The translations under genes were made by a program, and so were the position numbers. The notes beneath the pieces are model-generated. The model saw nothing but the letters and a program-made list of their open reading frames with translations. It was not told the origin of the DNA and searched no databases. From NCBI RefSeq assembly GCF_000003815.2, contig NC_049979.1, positions 13,467,605-13,531,604 on the forward strand: a stretch of 64,000 nt of DNA, given 5' to 3'. Every line of letters starts with the position of its first letter. Position 1 is the stretch's first letter. Origin of the DNA: Branchiostoma floridae. Taxonomy: Eukaryota; Chordata; Leptocardii; Amphioxiformes; Branchiostomatidae. Below, one piece after another: positions 11,304-25,500 of this stretch.

Positions 11304-13560
11304 TTAGATGAGTCTGGAGTTCTTGAGGTATTGTATGAGGACTGAGTAGACAAACTTGTACTGGGCCAGCATGGNNNNNNNNNNNNNNNNNNNNNNNNNN
11401 NNNNNNNNNNNNNNNNNNNNNNNNNNNNNNNNNNNNNNNNNNNNNNNNNNNNNNNNNNNNNNNNNNNNNNNNNNNNNNNNNNNNNNNNNNNNNNNNNNNN
11501 NNNNNNNNNNNNNNNNNNNNNNNNNNNNNNNNNNNNNNNNNNNNNNNNNNNNNNNNNNNNNNNNNNNNNNNNNNNNNNNNNNNNNNNNNNNNNNNNNNNN
11601 NNNNNNNNNNNNNNNNNNNNNNNNNNNNNNNNNNNNNNNNNNNNNNNNNNNNNNNNNNNNNNNNNNNNNNNNNNNNNNNNNNNNNNNNNNNNNNNNNNNN
11701 NNNNNNNNNNNNNNNNNNNNNNNNNNNNNNNNNNNNNNNNNNNNNNNNNNNNNNNNNNNNNNNCATGTCATAGGCCAGTCTCTTCACTGATTGGACTCTT
11801 CTAGGGAAGCTGGGAATACAATCAACATGAAAGACTTATGCTGGATTACTTTCTTGCATAGAGTATGAGATGAAGATGGACATGAGGCAAAGAGTAAATA
11901 AACTTCTTGTATTTCCTCATGGAATGCTCTACATCAGTTGAGTTGTTCATGTACCTGTATGTCTTTGTCTTACAACAGGGTCCCTATCCACACTAAAATA
12001 CATCATACTGCCATGCCACATTTACAACCACCAGGCAAAATGCTTACTATTCCTCATCATTTTTGGTTACTCTTTATTTGTGCTTTGACCAGTCTAAACA
12101 TACCAATGCTCATATCCTTACTGTCTACACAAAAAAAAGTGAACCCTAGAAGAACTTACATAGGAAATCTTGTACATTCTGTGGACACCCGTGTTCGGGC
12201 CATGCCAGGAACTGTAGATGCCAGAGCGTCCGTGTCTCTCCGGATGGTATGTGTTTGACAGACATCCCCCTCGTGGCGTACGGCCCAGACACACTACTGA
12301 ACTTCAACGTGACCTCCACCTCCCCAAACTTGCACGTCTGTGTCGGCTCTGTCGGCCAGTACTGGTACGACTTCTCCTTCTCACCCTCCTGGAGATGAAG
12401 GAAGGTGGTTTCAACAACTCTATCTTACCATAACTTCAAGGCAATAACGTGCATAATTTGGACGATCCATGAGTTCTAATTATGTTGGTCAGTGGTCCAT
12501 CCTATTCAGAGATGCTGCTAAGAAATTCTTTTACTATATGATTTAGATTTGAAAACATGAGTAGAGGTTAGCACAGCTGTACAGACCTTAGTGAGGGACA
12601 GCATGGCAATGATGAGCACCTCCTGGTTCCACACCATTCTCCAGAAGTCCTCTGTGGTGTTCTCCATGGGCCCCTGGGCAGCAATGTACTTCATCTCGGA
12701 CTCTCCAACCTGCATCTATAAATACAAGCGGTAACATTTTATCAAGATCCATGTAAAGAGCACATACTAATCTTATTGCCATACTAGACACTGCAAGACT
12801 AGATGACAAGAAATGTGTTTACAACATACATGTACACCACATATATCTAATAGAATAAATATTGACTGAAAACTAGCATATGCACCTGTGCAATGAACTG
12901 TATGCAGCTGTTCCTATTCATTTGAAAAATTATTCAGTAGTTGAGTCACTACCCATAAGTCAAAACCAATGAGTACATTAGTACATTAATGATAAGATAA
13001 TGACGCTGAGACAATGAGCAGCACACCTTGATGTGTGAGGCATTGATGTAGCCTGCAGGATTACTCTGGCTGGGGATCAGCCGAACTCTGGACTCCTGGA
13101 AAATACAGAAAACATCACAAATTAACATTGATTGACATCACAACTTTAAGTACAATTAAGTACTATTTACTTTTCTTTGAATTTGATCTCTATAAGTGTA
13201 TATGTGTAAAATGTGACTGGGATTTTCAAGCCCAAAATACAACTAAATCAAAGTAGCATATAGTTCTTGTTTTAAAACTTGTTGTACCCCCTCCCTCTCC
13301 ATTTTTAACTTGCTCCCTTCAGTCCATCTCCAAGATCCAAACTACTGATACTAGCTCCAGGCTACAGTTGGCTTTGATACATTTAGTTGGTCACCATGAC
13401 CTTAACCTACCTCATATGGCAATATGTCTTTGAAGCGGTTTCTGGCCTGGTTGTCTGCTTTCTGGGCAGTCATGAAGATGGCTGGTTCCTTTTTCTTGTG
13501 GACTTTGGAGAACTCTGTGAACACGACTCCGTCCTCAGCACACTCCTCTAGCCTTTGTAT
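11304..13560 (-). CDS. PTPN14/PTPN21: PTP catalytic-domain exons of the PTPN14/21 gene
   Basis: Exons 13560-13411 ([10 protein letters not shown]), 13095-13027 (GYINASHIK), 12709-12587 ([20 protein letters not shown]), 12388-12160 ([23 protein letters not shown]) and 11374-11304 ([19 protein letters not shown], stop at 11304-11306) carry the standard PTP motifs in order. The active-site exon with HCxxGxxR is not visible and must lie in the N gap 11375-11763. The loop that usually reads WPD is WPE here (Glu at about residue 1049, codon 12196-12194). The general-acid Asp is therefore replaced by Glu, which usually lowers catalytic rate. Confidence 0.9.
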
Positions 13561-16500
13561 CTACATCAAAGAAAGTGTCTTTAGTATGATATACGAAGCC
13601 GTAGAATACCACAAATTCATCACCGACTCTACCACTCTCTCACAGTTCAAAGCCCGTTGCAGAACCCATCTCTTATCATATTTTTTAATATTACACTCAT
13701 AGTATGATAGTACACTAACCTTCCCACTACTCCAATCTTTTAGTATGCTACNNNNNNNNNNNNNNNNNNNNNNNNNNNNNNNNNNNNNNNNNNNNNNNNN
13801 NNNNNNNNNNNNNNNNNNNNNNNNNNNNNNNNNNNNNNNNNNNNNNNNNNNCCATATTTTTCTGTCCCACTGCATCATTTAGTATGCATGCATAAAACAG
13901 GAAGGCCCCCATAATGAATGTGTTTGTGTGGAGTTCTGCCATGACTTGGCCATGGGCTGGGTGGGATATTTGTGGCAGGCGGTCAGACTGCTGGCGACAT
14001 TCCTCCACATTCTGTTCATTCTTATAATTATTGAGACTCTATCTGATCGCTGTTATCAGCCCTGATCTCCTCAGGCATGGTAGGGGTGCAGGAATGGGAT
14101 CACACTACACTGTTGACATTGTTTTAGACCACTCCTAAACATTGTTTGCTTGATGTTGACTCTACAAAATGCTAGGCTACCTGCATTTACTGGTCAACTT
14201 ACTTCCAAATAAATAGAATGTTCATACAAAACATGTACTTACTTATTGTGAATAGGCAAACTAAATTAACAGTGGCTTGGGTTCAAGTGTATTCTTATAA
14301 CAGCTGGTCATTCTACTACTACCAGTGACTGCTAACGAGAGCTGTCACATAGATGCACTAATGGAAACAGTGTTTAATGTTACAGTGCTGCCTGCGATAG
14401 TTAAGATTAAGGATCTTCAAGTATCAGAATCATGCTCATTAGAAAGCACACAAGATCAACTCACCTCTATTCTCTTGACTTCCTCCTGGTCAGAATCATT
14501 GGACGTGCTGTACCCACTGGTGACACACTCCTCTGACCCCCGACCTACGTGCACCAGGCTCTCATTGCTCNNNNNNNNNNNNNNNNNNNNNNNNNNNNNN
14601 NNNNNNNNNNNNNNNNNNNNNNNNNNNNNNNNNNNNNNNNNNNNNNNNNNNNNNNNNNNNNNNNNNNNNNNNNNNNNNNNNNNNNNNNNNNNNNNNNNNN
14701 NNNNNNNNNNNNNNNNNNNNNNNNNNNNNNNNNNNNNNNNNNNNNNNNNNNNNNNNNNNNNNNNNNNNNNNNNNNNNNNNNNNNNNNNACTTGGAGTCAC
14801 ATCTTCATGGGGCGATTCAGCCTCAGTGGAAGGTCCGTTTGTTATTGGAGAGTCTTGCACGGAAGGTCTGCCCACATTTGCACTTTCTACTGGAGCTGCC
14901 CTGATGGAGTTCTGAGAAACATCCAACATGGCGTCTGCTCTCTGTAGAAGAGTTCCATTTCCGGAGGGAAGAGAGTTCTGGGGGTAGGGGGGAGGTGGGA
15001 TTGGGCCGTCCTCAGGAATGGGCAGCTCGCGAACGGACCCGATGCTGACGGCAGGGTGCATGATGTGCTCGTCCTTCAGGCTGGAGGTGCTGCGTACGAG
15101 CGTCCTGCTGGCCTCCTGCAGGGCGTGGACGAGTGGAATGCTGTCCTCCTGGAATATCTGCGGACGGGGGACCGGGACTATCCGCCGTGGCAGCAGGTCA
15201 GGGCTGCTGTTACTCACCTGAACATCAAACAAACACAGGAAGAGTTACTAAGTTTAAAGGAGTGACAAAACTGAATATCTTCGGAAGTGATGGAAAAAAG
15301 TGATATCAGAAGAGCATTTCTTTATGTGCAAAATTTCTTGCTTGAGGGTAAGAAGGAAATAAAGAATACAGACAGCCCATCTAGCAGTCTGCGTTTGACA
15401 CGCTAACTCAAAGGACATTGAGTGAAGTTGCTATCGGACACAAGGGTCATTTACATTTGTAAAGGATAAAAAGCATATTTCATACCCTGTAAAATTACTA
15501 GAGAATTCTAACTGTGGACACTGCATCAGGCAACACAAACTTGTCTAAAGATGGCATCTACATGAACGTCTATGTTGGCCTGGCAAAAGAAGCTATATGA
15601 ATATTACAGCTATGCATTTCTACATCAAATGACAACGAAGATAGAATCATCCTTGATAGGCCTAAGATGCAAGACCAGTGTACCTGAGGATGCTTGTAGC
15701 GCTGCATGGCCAGATCAGGTGTGCTGGTATGGTGCCGTGGGTAGGGGGGTGGGGGCTTGTAATGGTGGAGAAGGGCCTCTGAACTCACAGTTATCTGTGC
15801 CATGTTTGCATATGGCTTTGCCAGTTCTGGGGTGCTGACAGTGTGGGAGAATGACGCAGAGTGGAGAGGGAAGGTCTCTGTGGTAGTGTTTGTATGGCTT
15901 GGGCTGTACACCGCTGGGGACTGCACAAAGGTGCGTTCCTGGGGGAAAGAGACAATCCGTTGGGAATACAGGTCATGTTTGATCATGTCCGGCTGGCTGT
16001 ACACCATTGTTTCTGGGTTGTTGTAGACTCCTGACAGACCCAGGTTGATCAGAGACTGGCTCTGCCCGCTGTCCATCACACTCCGTAATCTGTTATTCCT
16101 CACAGCTGTTTCATAGTCCGGTGTCGGCCGGTACGCCGGGAGCTGGGGGCGCAGGTCGACCCTGGAGACGTCAGTGTTGCTATTGATGCTGGGATTGGAC
16201 GACGTGGGGGAACCGCGGTGGATGTTGACCTGCGAATGGTTGAGAGAGTTGGCGGAGTTGTAGACGCTCCCGTTCATGGGCACGCTGCCGTTCATGTAGC
16301 TGTGCACGCCGGGCGTGTGGGCGCGCAGCCGATCCACGCTGGTGGTGCTGTTGGACAGCAGGTAGTCGGTGCTGTTGGACAGGACATACTCGGTGCTGCT
16401 GGACAGCACATTGTCCATGCTGCCAGATAGACCATAGTCGATGCTGACCTGGGGGGAGGAGTTGTATGACACGTCACCAGGAGATGGTTCAGCCTCTTCT

Positions 16501-19500
16501 GCTGCATCCTGCTCATCCTCCTCATGGACAGGAGACATGCCAGCTGCATCCCTCTGTGGGAGAACAGGACAAGACATGTCAGTTATCATCCTACTCATCT
16601 CTCTGTGAGGGAACCAACAGGGCAGTACAGATATCATTTTATCTACCAAAATATTTTGGATCCCAACATGCCACTGATGTACCAGTTAGTTATCCCAGTA
16701 CCAGTTAGTACACACTCAGGTTATCAGGAGGGACTAGTAATGTTAACACGACAAAGGCAAGTAAGGTAGTTACAACAAAGGTTTTCCGACCATAGCAAAA
16801 TTCTATTAACCTTCCTGCACCAAGGTTAAAAAAAAAGACTAGGAATGTCAAAGGAAGGGGAGACAGAGGAAAGGGAGAGCGGAAGTCCTTATCACTTGAT
16901 TACTCCTGACCTTGGTGATGGTGGGGGTCCTCTTCAGTGGGCTGGCTGCACTCACCAGGGGAGCACTGTGAGAAATGAAGTCACAAAACATCATGACAAG
17001 GTCAGGCAAAATGTCCCTTCAGACTATGGACTGATTTAAAAGAGACATACCAGCAAGGTTATAGGGAAGACCACCTACGTGTGAGCCCTTTTCTTTTTTA
17101 AATCATTGCAAACATGTCAGGAAGCCAAGACACTAACATTAATCTGACTCAAGCTGTCCATACAATTGAACCAGAATGTATCTATGATGATGTATTATGG
17201 AACTACTTCTTACAGCTTCAGGTTGGACCGGTGGCCGTCCAGCGACACTTCGTTCCATACTGTTTTGCTGCAAAAAATGACATGACTCATTTGTTTACTG
17301 AACTACTTTGTAGTGATGAAAGGTTTATTAACATCTTATACCAATGGAATTGAAAGCCTTTACTACATAACACCATTTTTTTGGCACACAGCAATCTTAA
17401 ACATAAATGAACATTTTTTCTTGCTTAATGAAATATAATATGCCATTGGGACATAAAAGTAAAGGTATCAAGCTTGCAATTACTAGCCAATGTCCTATCA
17501 ACATTTTACAAGTGATAACTAGACAACATAATTCTTGGTAACAATGTACAGTACCGTAACTACACAAGTCAAGCATATTATTCCCACAGAGCTAGAGGAA
17601 AGCTGACCTCACAGATGCCCGGTTGATGCGATAGAACTTGTGCTTCAGCACACACATCCTCCACACATATTTGGTCATCTCTGCATCCTCCTGGAACAGT
17701 GAGAACAGTTTTCAGTTACANNNNNNNNNNNNNNNNNNNNNNNNNNNNNNNNNNNNNNNNNNNNNNNNNNNNNNNNNNNNNNNNNNNNNNNNNNNNNNNN
17801 NNNNNNNNNNNNNNNNNNNNNNNNTACTATAACAAGTACAAAGCGGGCTGCTATAAGCGAGATTTAATCAGGCTACATTTAAACATGTGAAAAGAGAAAG
17901 TAGCTATGAGACAAATTTGTTTTTGACCCACCATCACAAACTGAACAATCTCGCCAGTCTTGGCACTCTCCACGCCGAAGAGCCGCTTGTTATGGACGAT
18001 GTTGGATACATCATGCCACCTGCACCACAAGCATACAGAATCAGCAGATATTAGCATGGACGGTCATCGGTGTTGGTTTAGTCCAAACAGTAGCCATAGA
18101 GATTGATAACTCAAAGCTCCTCTTTACATCAATTTGCCATACTTTCTTCTATTAAATTCACAAGTAACGTTTCCTCAAGTTTTCAAAAGTCCATGGAGGT
18201 AAATGTCAACTGGTTTAGAATCCGACAACGAGCAACGTCAAGTACTTTGATATGTGGGCAAACAACTAACACTGTACTCCTTGACTGGACTTACTTGAAG
18301 TAGACAGTTGGCAGTCCACTCAGATGTTTGACGAAAATACCAACAAATGAGGCTCCAACTTCTAGGTTGTTTCCTGCCTCATCCTACAAACACATAAGAG
18401 AAAATCAGAAATAGGCTCTTTACTTCACAAACATTCAAAACATAATATGATTTTATTGCATTGATGATTTTATTGTATTGAAATTAGACATAGAATAACA
18501 AAAAATTAAGATTCTTAGAGTCCTAGAGTCAGAAAACAATATGCAATGTAGGTCAAGTGTCATGTTGTAAAGTTCTTCTCAGGTGAATATGATGGTCTCA
18601 AAATCATTGTGTCTTTCTCTCAGCTTACAAAAACAGCACCCTGTATGAATACCACAGACCTTGGCAGGGTATGCTTCTTGTCCGTATCCATCCAACTGCT
18701 GGGCCTCTAGGATGTAGGCAAGTTCTGCCTGGGCAGGAGCCATCCCACTATAGAACAGATAGAGAAAACACTTTAGAAGCAGTCCATGGTATGTAGAGTA
18801 CTTAAGTTTATTANNNNNNNNNNNNNNNNNNNNNNNNNNNNNNNNNNNNNNNNNNNNNNNNNNNNNNNNNNNNNNNNNNNNNNNNNNNNNNNNNNNNNNN
18901 NNNNNNNNNNNNNTATTAAGAGATGCCAACTGCTCACCAAAGTATGATTTAGTCTTTTGGTATAAAGTTGATTGCAACACAATGCGCTTTGCCTATTGAG
19001 TCAATTACTCGAGCTTGCCTAAGCTTGATGTTTCTGTTAGTTCAGTGCCCAGAAATGGTCCATGTGGTCTTGCACTGAGGAAACTCTTTACAAAAAATAC
19101 CAAGTCACAGTTTATTTTATACAGGATGGCTATGTCTGAATGATATTACTTACCAGTGCCTCTGGTGGGCATTGATAACTTCACGGACATGCTCAGCTAA
19201 GACTGTGTCATCTTGGCTCTGTGCCTGTTTGGAGCAAACAGAATGTTAAATGGCTAGTCACAAGATTCTGTATATATATAATAAGATTTCAGACACATGG
19301 AACACATGCAGACATGTAAACATTGACAAAGTGGAATCATAACTTACTGGAGGGAAGAGAATGAAGTCTTTAAAGAAATCCACTGTGTGCTTGTCACTGT
19401 CATGGTCTCCAAACTCAGCTGTAAGAAAAACACAGGAATTTGGTAACTATCAGACTTAGATAGTTGCTGCCCACATTAACCTGGGACAGAATTCTAGAAG

Positions 19501-22500
19501 TAGTGACAAGAAAGAAATAGGAAGTTTACATTGAGATTATTCTTGAGTTCACATTTGGTCCAAAGTGATGAGTAAGTATTGAGACTGAAGTGAAATAGGC
19601 AGTTTTCACATAGAATCCAGTAGAGCTGAGAGGGGTGATGGACTAACCTTGTATGGCATAGCTGGCCAGCAGCATTGCCTGCTCAGGTGTACATGGGAGT
19701 CTTCCTTCAATAACATCACTCTTCAGCTGCAGGTAGAACAGGTACCTGCAAGGTCAAAACAATCTTTGTCACCTGTGCTACAATTTCTCCATATCAATGC
19801 TCATGCTGAAAATTCAACTGGCACTCATGTATTGAAATGCAATATGATCATGTCATGATTACCAACCATGCAGCAGAAGGATTGTACTTAGTTCACATTT
19901 ACAAAATACATTGTAGTGCAATACCATGTTGGAAAGATAGAGGGCATCACAGGTTAGGAGCAGTTCTTGTTTGCTTGTTTCCCACTGGTGTACTAGTATT
20001 TACATCAGTATTGCACCTGTCCTTTACTTTACTTCTACCAGTTTGTAAGAGAATGGGGAATACAAATCAATGAATCATCAACCAAAACATTTCTACTCCA
20101 CCCAGATAAGACTTGGAAAAAAATGCAAACTTAGCCATTAAGATTAGTATGTTTGGATTTTGATCACAGTAACCTGAGTCATCAGTTAATGATGATTCAC
20201 ATCTTACAGTAACAATGAATCCTCTACTGGTTCTAGGGTATTGAATCTAGAACTCAAAGGCAAGATGCTTAGATAACTAAATAATACATCTAAATTAGAT
20301 GATTTTCCACATACATGCAAGTAAAGTCTTGTTAGATGTCAGTAATTTCATATTTTTCACTTTCTCCCTGTATTCTTGACTACTCTATTCCCTTTTTCCA
20401 ATTTTCAACTCAATAGTAATCCAATATTTCTGATGGGACACTAATATTTAACAAACACTGTTTGAGCTATATCACGAGTACATGCACTCTACATGACTGA
20501 GTTGGAATGGTCCACCAATTTTCATGGAACCAATCCAAGTCCAAATCTGCAACTTCTGTATAAAGGTGCCTGTGGGACATGTCTGGACATTCCTAAGGTA
20601 TGAGGAGACTGGGCCATGCTGTTTGTGTTGTGGGTGGGACAAGGAGGGTGAGCAAAGTACAGGGGAAATGGAACAGGTGGTGGCAGGTCATTGTTCACAG
20701 CAAAACTTGTGTGCCAAGAAAGTTCCCTTCATCTAACTATGATGCCATCCAGGCTAGGAAAGTCTTTCCTTTCCATCCATTCTACCATTCATCACCAAAA
20801 CAATGGGGAATCACACAGCTTACAGACTGGTGTAAATCCAATGCAATATGGAAGAGGAATACTACCGTTCAAAATCATGGTTGAAGGCAGATTTTATATT
20901 TAGGATTTGCTTGTAAACATCACTGCAAATGTGAATTTGTGGGCAGCTGTTGGAACATACCTGACCTGTACAGGAAAGGTTGTTAAATCAGTGTTGAGAA
21001 CCATGCAAAGAGAAAAAGTTTTAGCTTGGGCTATACTTAGACAGGAAAGGAAAAAAATGTGGAGACAATGAACTTGGCATACAACGAAGCAAAGTATGTG
21101 GATCACACAACATTGTGACATGCTAATTATCTTAAAGAGTAGAAATAACATCTAATCATGTGTAACTTATTGCTCATAGTCAATTGATCAACATTTTCTC
21201 TATAGTAGTGGCCATGCATGTGTCCCTTGAGTGGCCACTGTAGACAGGATTGACTGAATCACTTTCCATGCCCGTAGCCAGGGGACGCACCCCCCACGCG
21301 GGCTCGAAGGTCCGCTTTTTTCTCTCGAAGGTCCGTTTTTTTAATGCACAATACTTTTAAAAGGCGGACTAATTTGTATTTCCAACGGGTCTAGAATCCT
21401 AGAAAAATTGCTCACATTGTCATAGAGTAAAGATGAACCCTGCGGTTTACTTAGGTTCTTCCTGAGTCTGGGGCATGCTACTGTTATGTAAAAGAGGCGG
21501 GGCGTGGCACGCGTTAGAAAGCCAACTTTCACGCCTCGTTGAACTCCAGCTCCGGCCCGCACGGTCCAGCTCTTGCCCGTACAGTCCAGCTTCGGCCAGC
21601 TCGGAGCTAGACCGTGCGGGCCGGAGCTGGGACGTGTGGGCTGGAGCTGGCCGGAGCTGGAATCAGTGCGGGCCGGAGCTGGACCGTGCTGGCATGAGCT
21701 CGACCGTGCGGGCCGGAGCTGGAGTTTAACGGGGTTGGCAATGAAAGTGGCTGATCGCAGTAAAAAAAGTCAAGCCTGGCTGTTGCTATGGTAAAAGGCG
21801 CCCGGAAGTCTTATTTTTCGGACTGTGGATGACAGCGCCGACGCAATGCAAGTTAAGATAAGCTATAGAACTGTAGTTAATTGATATATGTAGATGCCAT
21901 ACTTTTTATCTTGTAGAATTGTTGTGCAACATAGGTATACACAGTGATAGAGCCTGCTGATTGGCACGATGTAGTTTCACCCATTTCTAAGAGGAAAAAC
22001 ATTTCAAGTACAAGAGCGTTGTAAAGCATCCAGTTTTTGTGTTGGTTGTCGTATACAAATTGAATGGGGTATCAGAGCCAGTTAAAAGTTCGGAGAAGTG
22101 ATGATGTGCCATTTCATAACTGATGTACCCAGGCTTTCGTTGTTGTCGAATGAAATAATGTCTGAAGCAGTTGTGTGTCTCTGATTTTTCCTTTGAAAAT
22201 CTCTCAAAAACGCAGGAAATGCCATTTCAGAGAGTTCAATTTTCAAAATTTTCTGGGGGAGCATGCCCCTGGACCCCCTAGGTCCGCCTCGCGCCTTTCA
22301 CGCTCGTTGGTCCGCCAAAGGGTAAAACGAATCCCCCCAGGCAAAATCCTGGCTATGGGCATGCTTTCTGACCAATCTATTAGTGTTACAATTGTGTGGG
22401 CACACTACTCATGGGATTTTCGTCAACCTGTAAGTAGATTTTTTGTAAACTTGTGATCATACAGCTTTTCAGCAGAATGTGCCATATGAACTGCATGTAG

Positions 22501-25500
22501 ACCCTCTCAGGTATGTGGTTGGCACCCCTGTCAGCGGGACATCAGGGGTGCTGGATTAGGTTTACACAAATAACCAGTGTTCTTGAGTGCAATGGCCCAA
22601 AATAAACTTTTGTAGTGGATACAGAAGTCATCTGTTGCCTTTCTAGTCTTGGCAGAAACTAGCTGGTACATTATGAGGTCCCTTTCATTTCATAATCCAT
22701 TACTGTATCCCAACTTAATGTCCACTAAATCAACAATAGCTGTTGACATTACAAGTTCAGAATCAGAGGTGAACAATATCATTTCCTCAATATCTAATAG
22801 TCAGCATCCACAGCAGTAAACATGATGTCATACTAACATTACTGTATGGTGTATAACTATATATGTGAGAATCATGGAAAAGAAGGTTGTTGAAATTTTG
22901 GCCACTTACGACTGATTACCATTCTACACTGGTGATACAGACAATTCTTTGTGACTTGCTTTGTTTGCGTAAGTGTGCCTCGATAAACGCTTTTATCATC
23001 TATCAATTATATGGCGAGATTTGAGCTGCAATAAAGGTTCTGTGCAAGCTTTTGGAAGATCAATCCTTTTTACAGCCATGAGAGTTGGACTGGCAGCTGG
23101 CTCCGAGCCTAAAGCACAGGAATGGCAGGCATGCAGGAAAATCAGCCTCAAGCTGAGAGGAGACCAGGGGCCAAGCAGTGTCAGATAACAGCCCAGAACA
23201 CTGGCCCTCTGTGCTATGTGGAGACATGGAATAATATTTGGCCCTTCATAAATACATGGGTATGGAGAGTAATGACTATGTATCCTATGTTATCACACCA
23301 AATATGCCAGTACATAATAAACCTTAGGGGGAACTGAGCCATAAATTATGTCATATGNNNNNNNNNNNNNNNNNNNNNNNNNNNNNNNNNNNNNNNNNNN
23401 NNNNNNNNNNNNNNNNNNNNNNNNNNNNNNNNNNNNNNNNNNNNNNNNNNNNNNNNNNNNNNNNNNNNNNNNNNNNNNNNNNNNNNNNNNNNNNNNNNNN
23501 NNNNNNNNNNNNNNNNNNNNNNNNNNNNNNNNNNNNNNNNNNNNNNNNNNNNNNNNNNNNNNNNNNNNNNNNNNNNNNNNNNNNNNNNNNNNNNNNNNNN
23601 NNNNNNNNNNNNNNNNNNNNNNNNNNNNNNNNNNNNNNNNNNNNNNNNNNNNNNNNNNNNNNNNNNNNNNNNNNNNNNNNNNNNNNNNNNNNNNNNNNNN
23701 NNNNNNNNNNNNNNNNNNNNNNNNNNNNNNNNNNNNNNNNNNNNNNNNNNNNNNNNNNNNNNNNNNNNNNNNNNNNNNNNNNNNNNNNNNNNNNNNNNNN
23801 NNNNNNNNNNNNNNNNNNNNNNNNNNNNNNNNNNNNNNNNNNNNNNNNNNNNNNNNNNNNNNNNNNNNNNNNNNNNNNNNNNNNNNNNNNNNNNNNNNNN
23901 NNNNNNNNNNNNNNNNNNNNNNNNNNNNNNNNNNNNNNNNNNNNNNNNNNNNNNNNNNNNNNNNNNNNNNNNNNNNNNNNNNNNNNNNNNNNNNNNNNNN
24001 NNNNNNNNNNNNNNNNNNNNNNNNNNNNNNNNNNNNNNNNNNNNNNNNNNNNNNNNNNNNNNNNNNNNNNNNNNNNNNNNNNNNNNNNNNNNNNNNNNNN
24101 NNNNNNNNNNNNNNNNNNNNNNNNNNNNNNNNNNNNNNNNNNNNNNNNNNNNNNNNNNNNNNNNNNNNNNNNNNNNNNNNNNNNNNNNNNNNNNNNNNNN
24201 NNNNNNNNNNNNNNNNNNNNNNNNNNNNNNNNNNNNNNNNNNNNNNNNNNNNNNNNNNNNNNNNNNNNNNNTGGATAATGTTCGCGCGTTTTGCAATTAA
24301 ATTTAATTTTCGCGGTTTTCGCGCCCCAAGGTGGACGGCCTCCCAGCTGAGGTCTGGCGGAAACACTGTCCCTTACTATCTACCTGTATAAATTGTACTC
24401 ACCACTTAAGGAGTAGGAAGACTTACATCACTCATCATTCTAATTCAACATAACAAACGTGTATCCTTGAAAGATAGTGGAGACTTCCTTGACAAGATAC
24501 AGAACAGGTGCATTGTGACAGTGACTATCTGGAATGCCTGATTAATGAACACCAACCAAGGCCATCTACATGGCTCTGAGGGGTCAATAACCCTTACCTT
24601 GACATTTGACCCTACAATGGTTGAGTTGCACTTGACATATTTTCTACTACAGGTCTGGAGATTTACAGGTAGCCAAAAACAAAAAAGTTTGCAAATGGAG
24701 AAATATGTCTGTGTAAGATCTAGAAAAACAGCCTTCTCAAGTCAAATAATTATACTGTATGTGGTACTGTACCAATGGTTTGGTTGAAAGCCAAACTATC
24801 TCCCAGTAATACTCAAAGGGTACATATGCTACAAAAGCTGCACTAACTACACGTATCTGTAACATATATACATGTATGTTATATAGCACTTTGTTGATCT
24901 TACCTTGTGATTTCCTGGTTGAGTTTTTGTACATTAGACACATAGAACATCACAGCAAAGTAGACCAGTGGTTCATGTGCCAGTTTGTCCAGCTGCTTCT
25001 TCAGGGGCTTCTCCAGCTCCACCCACTGCAGCTGCAGCCGCTTGCTCACATACCGCAGCCCGAAGTAACACACCTGCAACAGGTGGGCAGAAATTGGTAC
25101 ATTTACCTCTTATGACATATACTGCTTTTACTGTAGGCTAACTAAAAGATAGAAACTGCTCAAGTGTTTAGATGAGCTACAGGTAAATCAAGTTTCGGAA
25201 AGCTATCCATATCTCTGGCTACTTTCATCCTGGAACAACTGAACTATGACATATGTAAAGGAAAGCTATTTTCTACCTTATAACATAAGTTATACATGCG
25301 CTACTAGGACTGGACCTGTACCTCTTTTCTCTAAATCGATTACGATTGTTTATAGCCAAAATTGAAAAAAAGTGTCTGACTTTATTATTCTATGCAAATG
25401 ATTCTTTTAATGTAGAGGAAGAAGAGTAAACATAGAATAACCTCTAACTGGACTATAGATAATCATACTGTATCATTTTGACATTGACTCTAGAGTAACA

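Noticed and set aside
14325-14947. Plus-strand ORFs across the linker exon
   Set aside because: Antisense to phosphatase coding sequence and mostly N.
17114-17353. 79-codon plus-strand ORF ([13 protein letters not shown]...)
   Set aside because: Sits in a PTPN14/21 intron with no splice-linked partner and no domain.
23293-24391. Four long ORFs (307-357 codons) on both strands
   Set aside because: Over 300 of the codons are N; the only real residues are at the gap edges.
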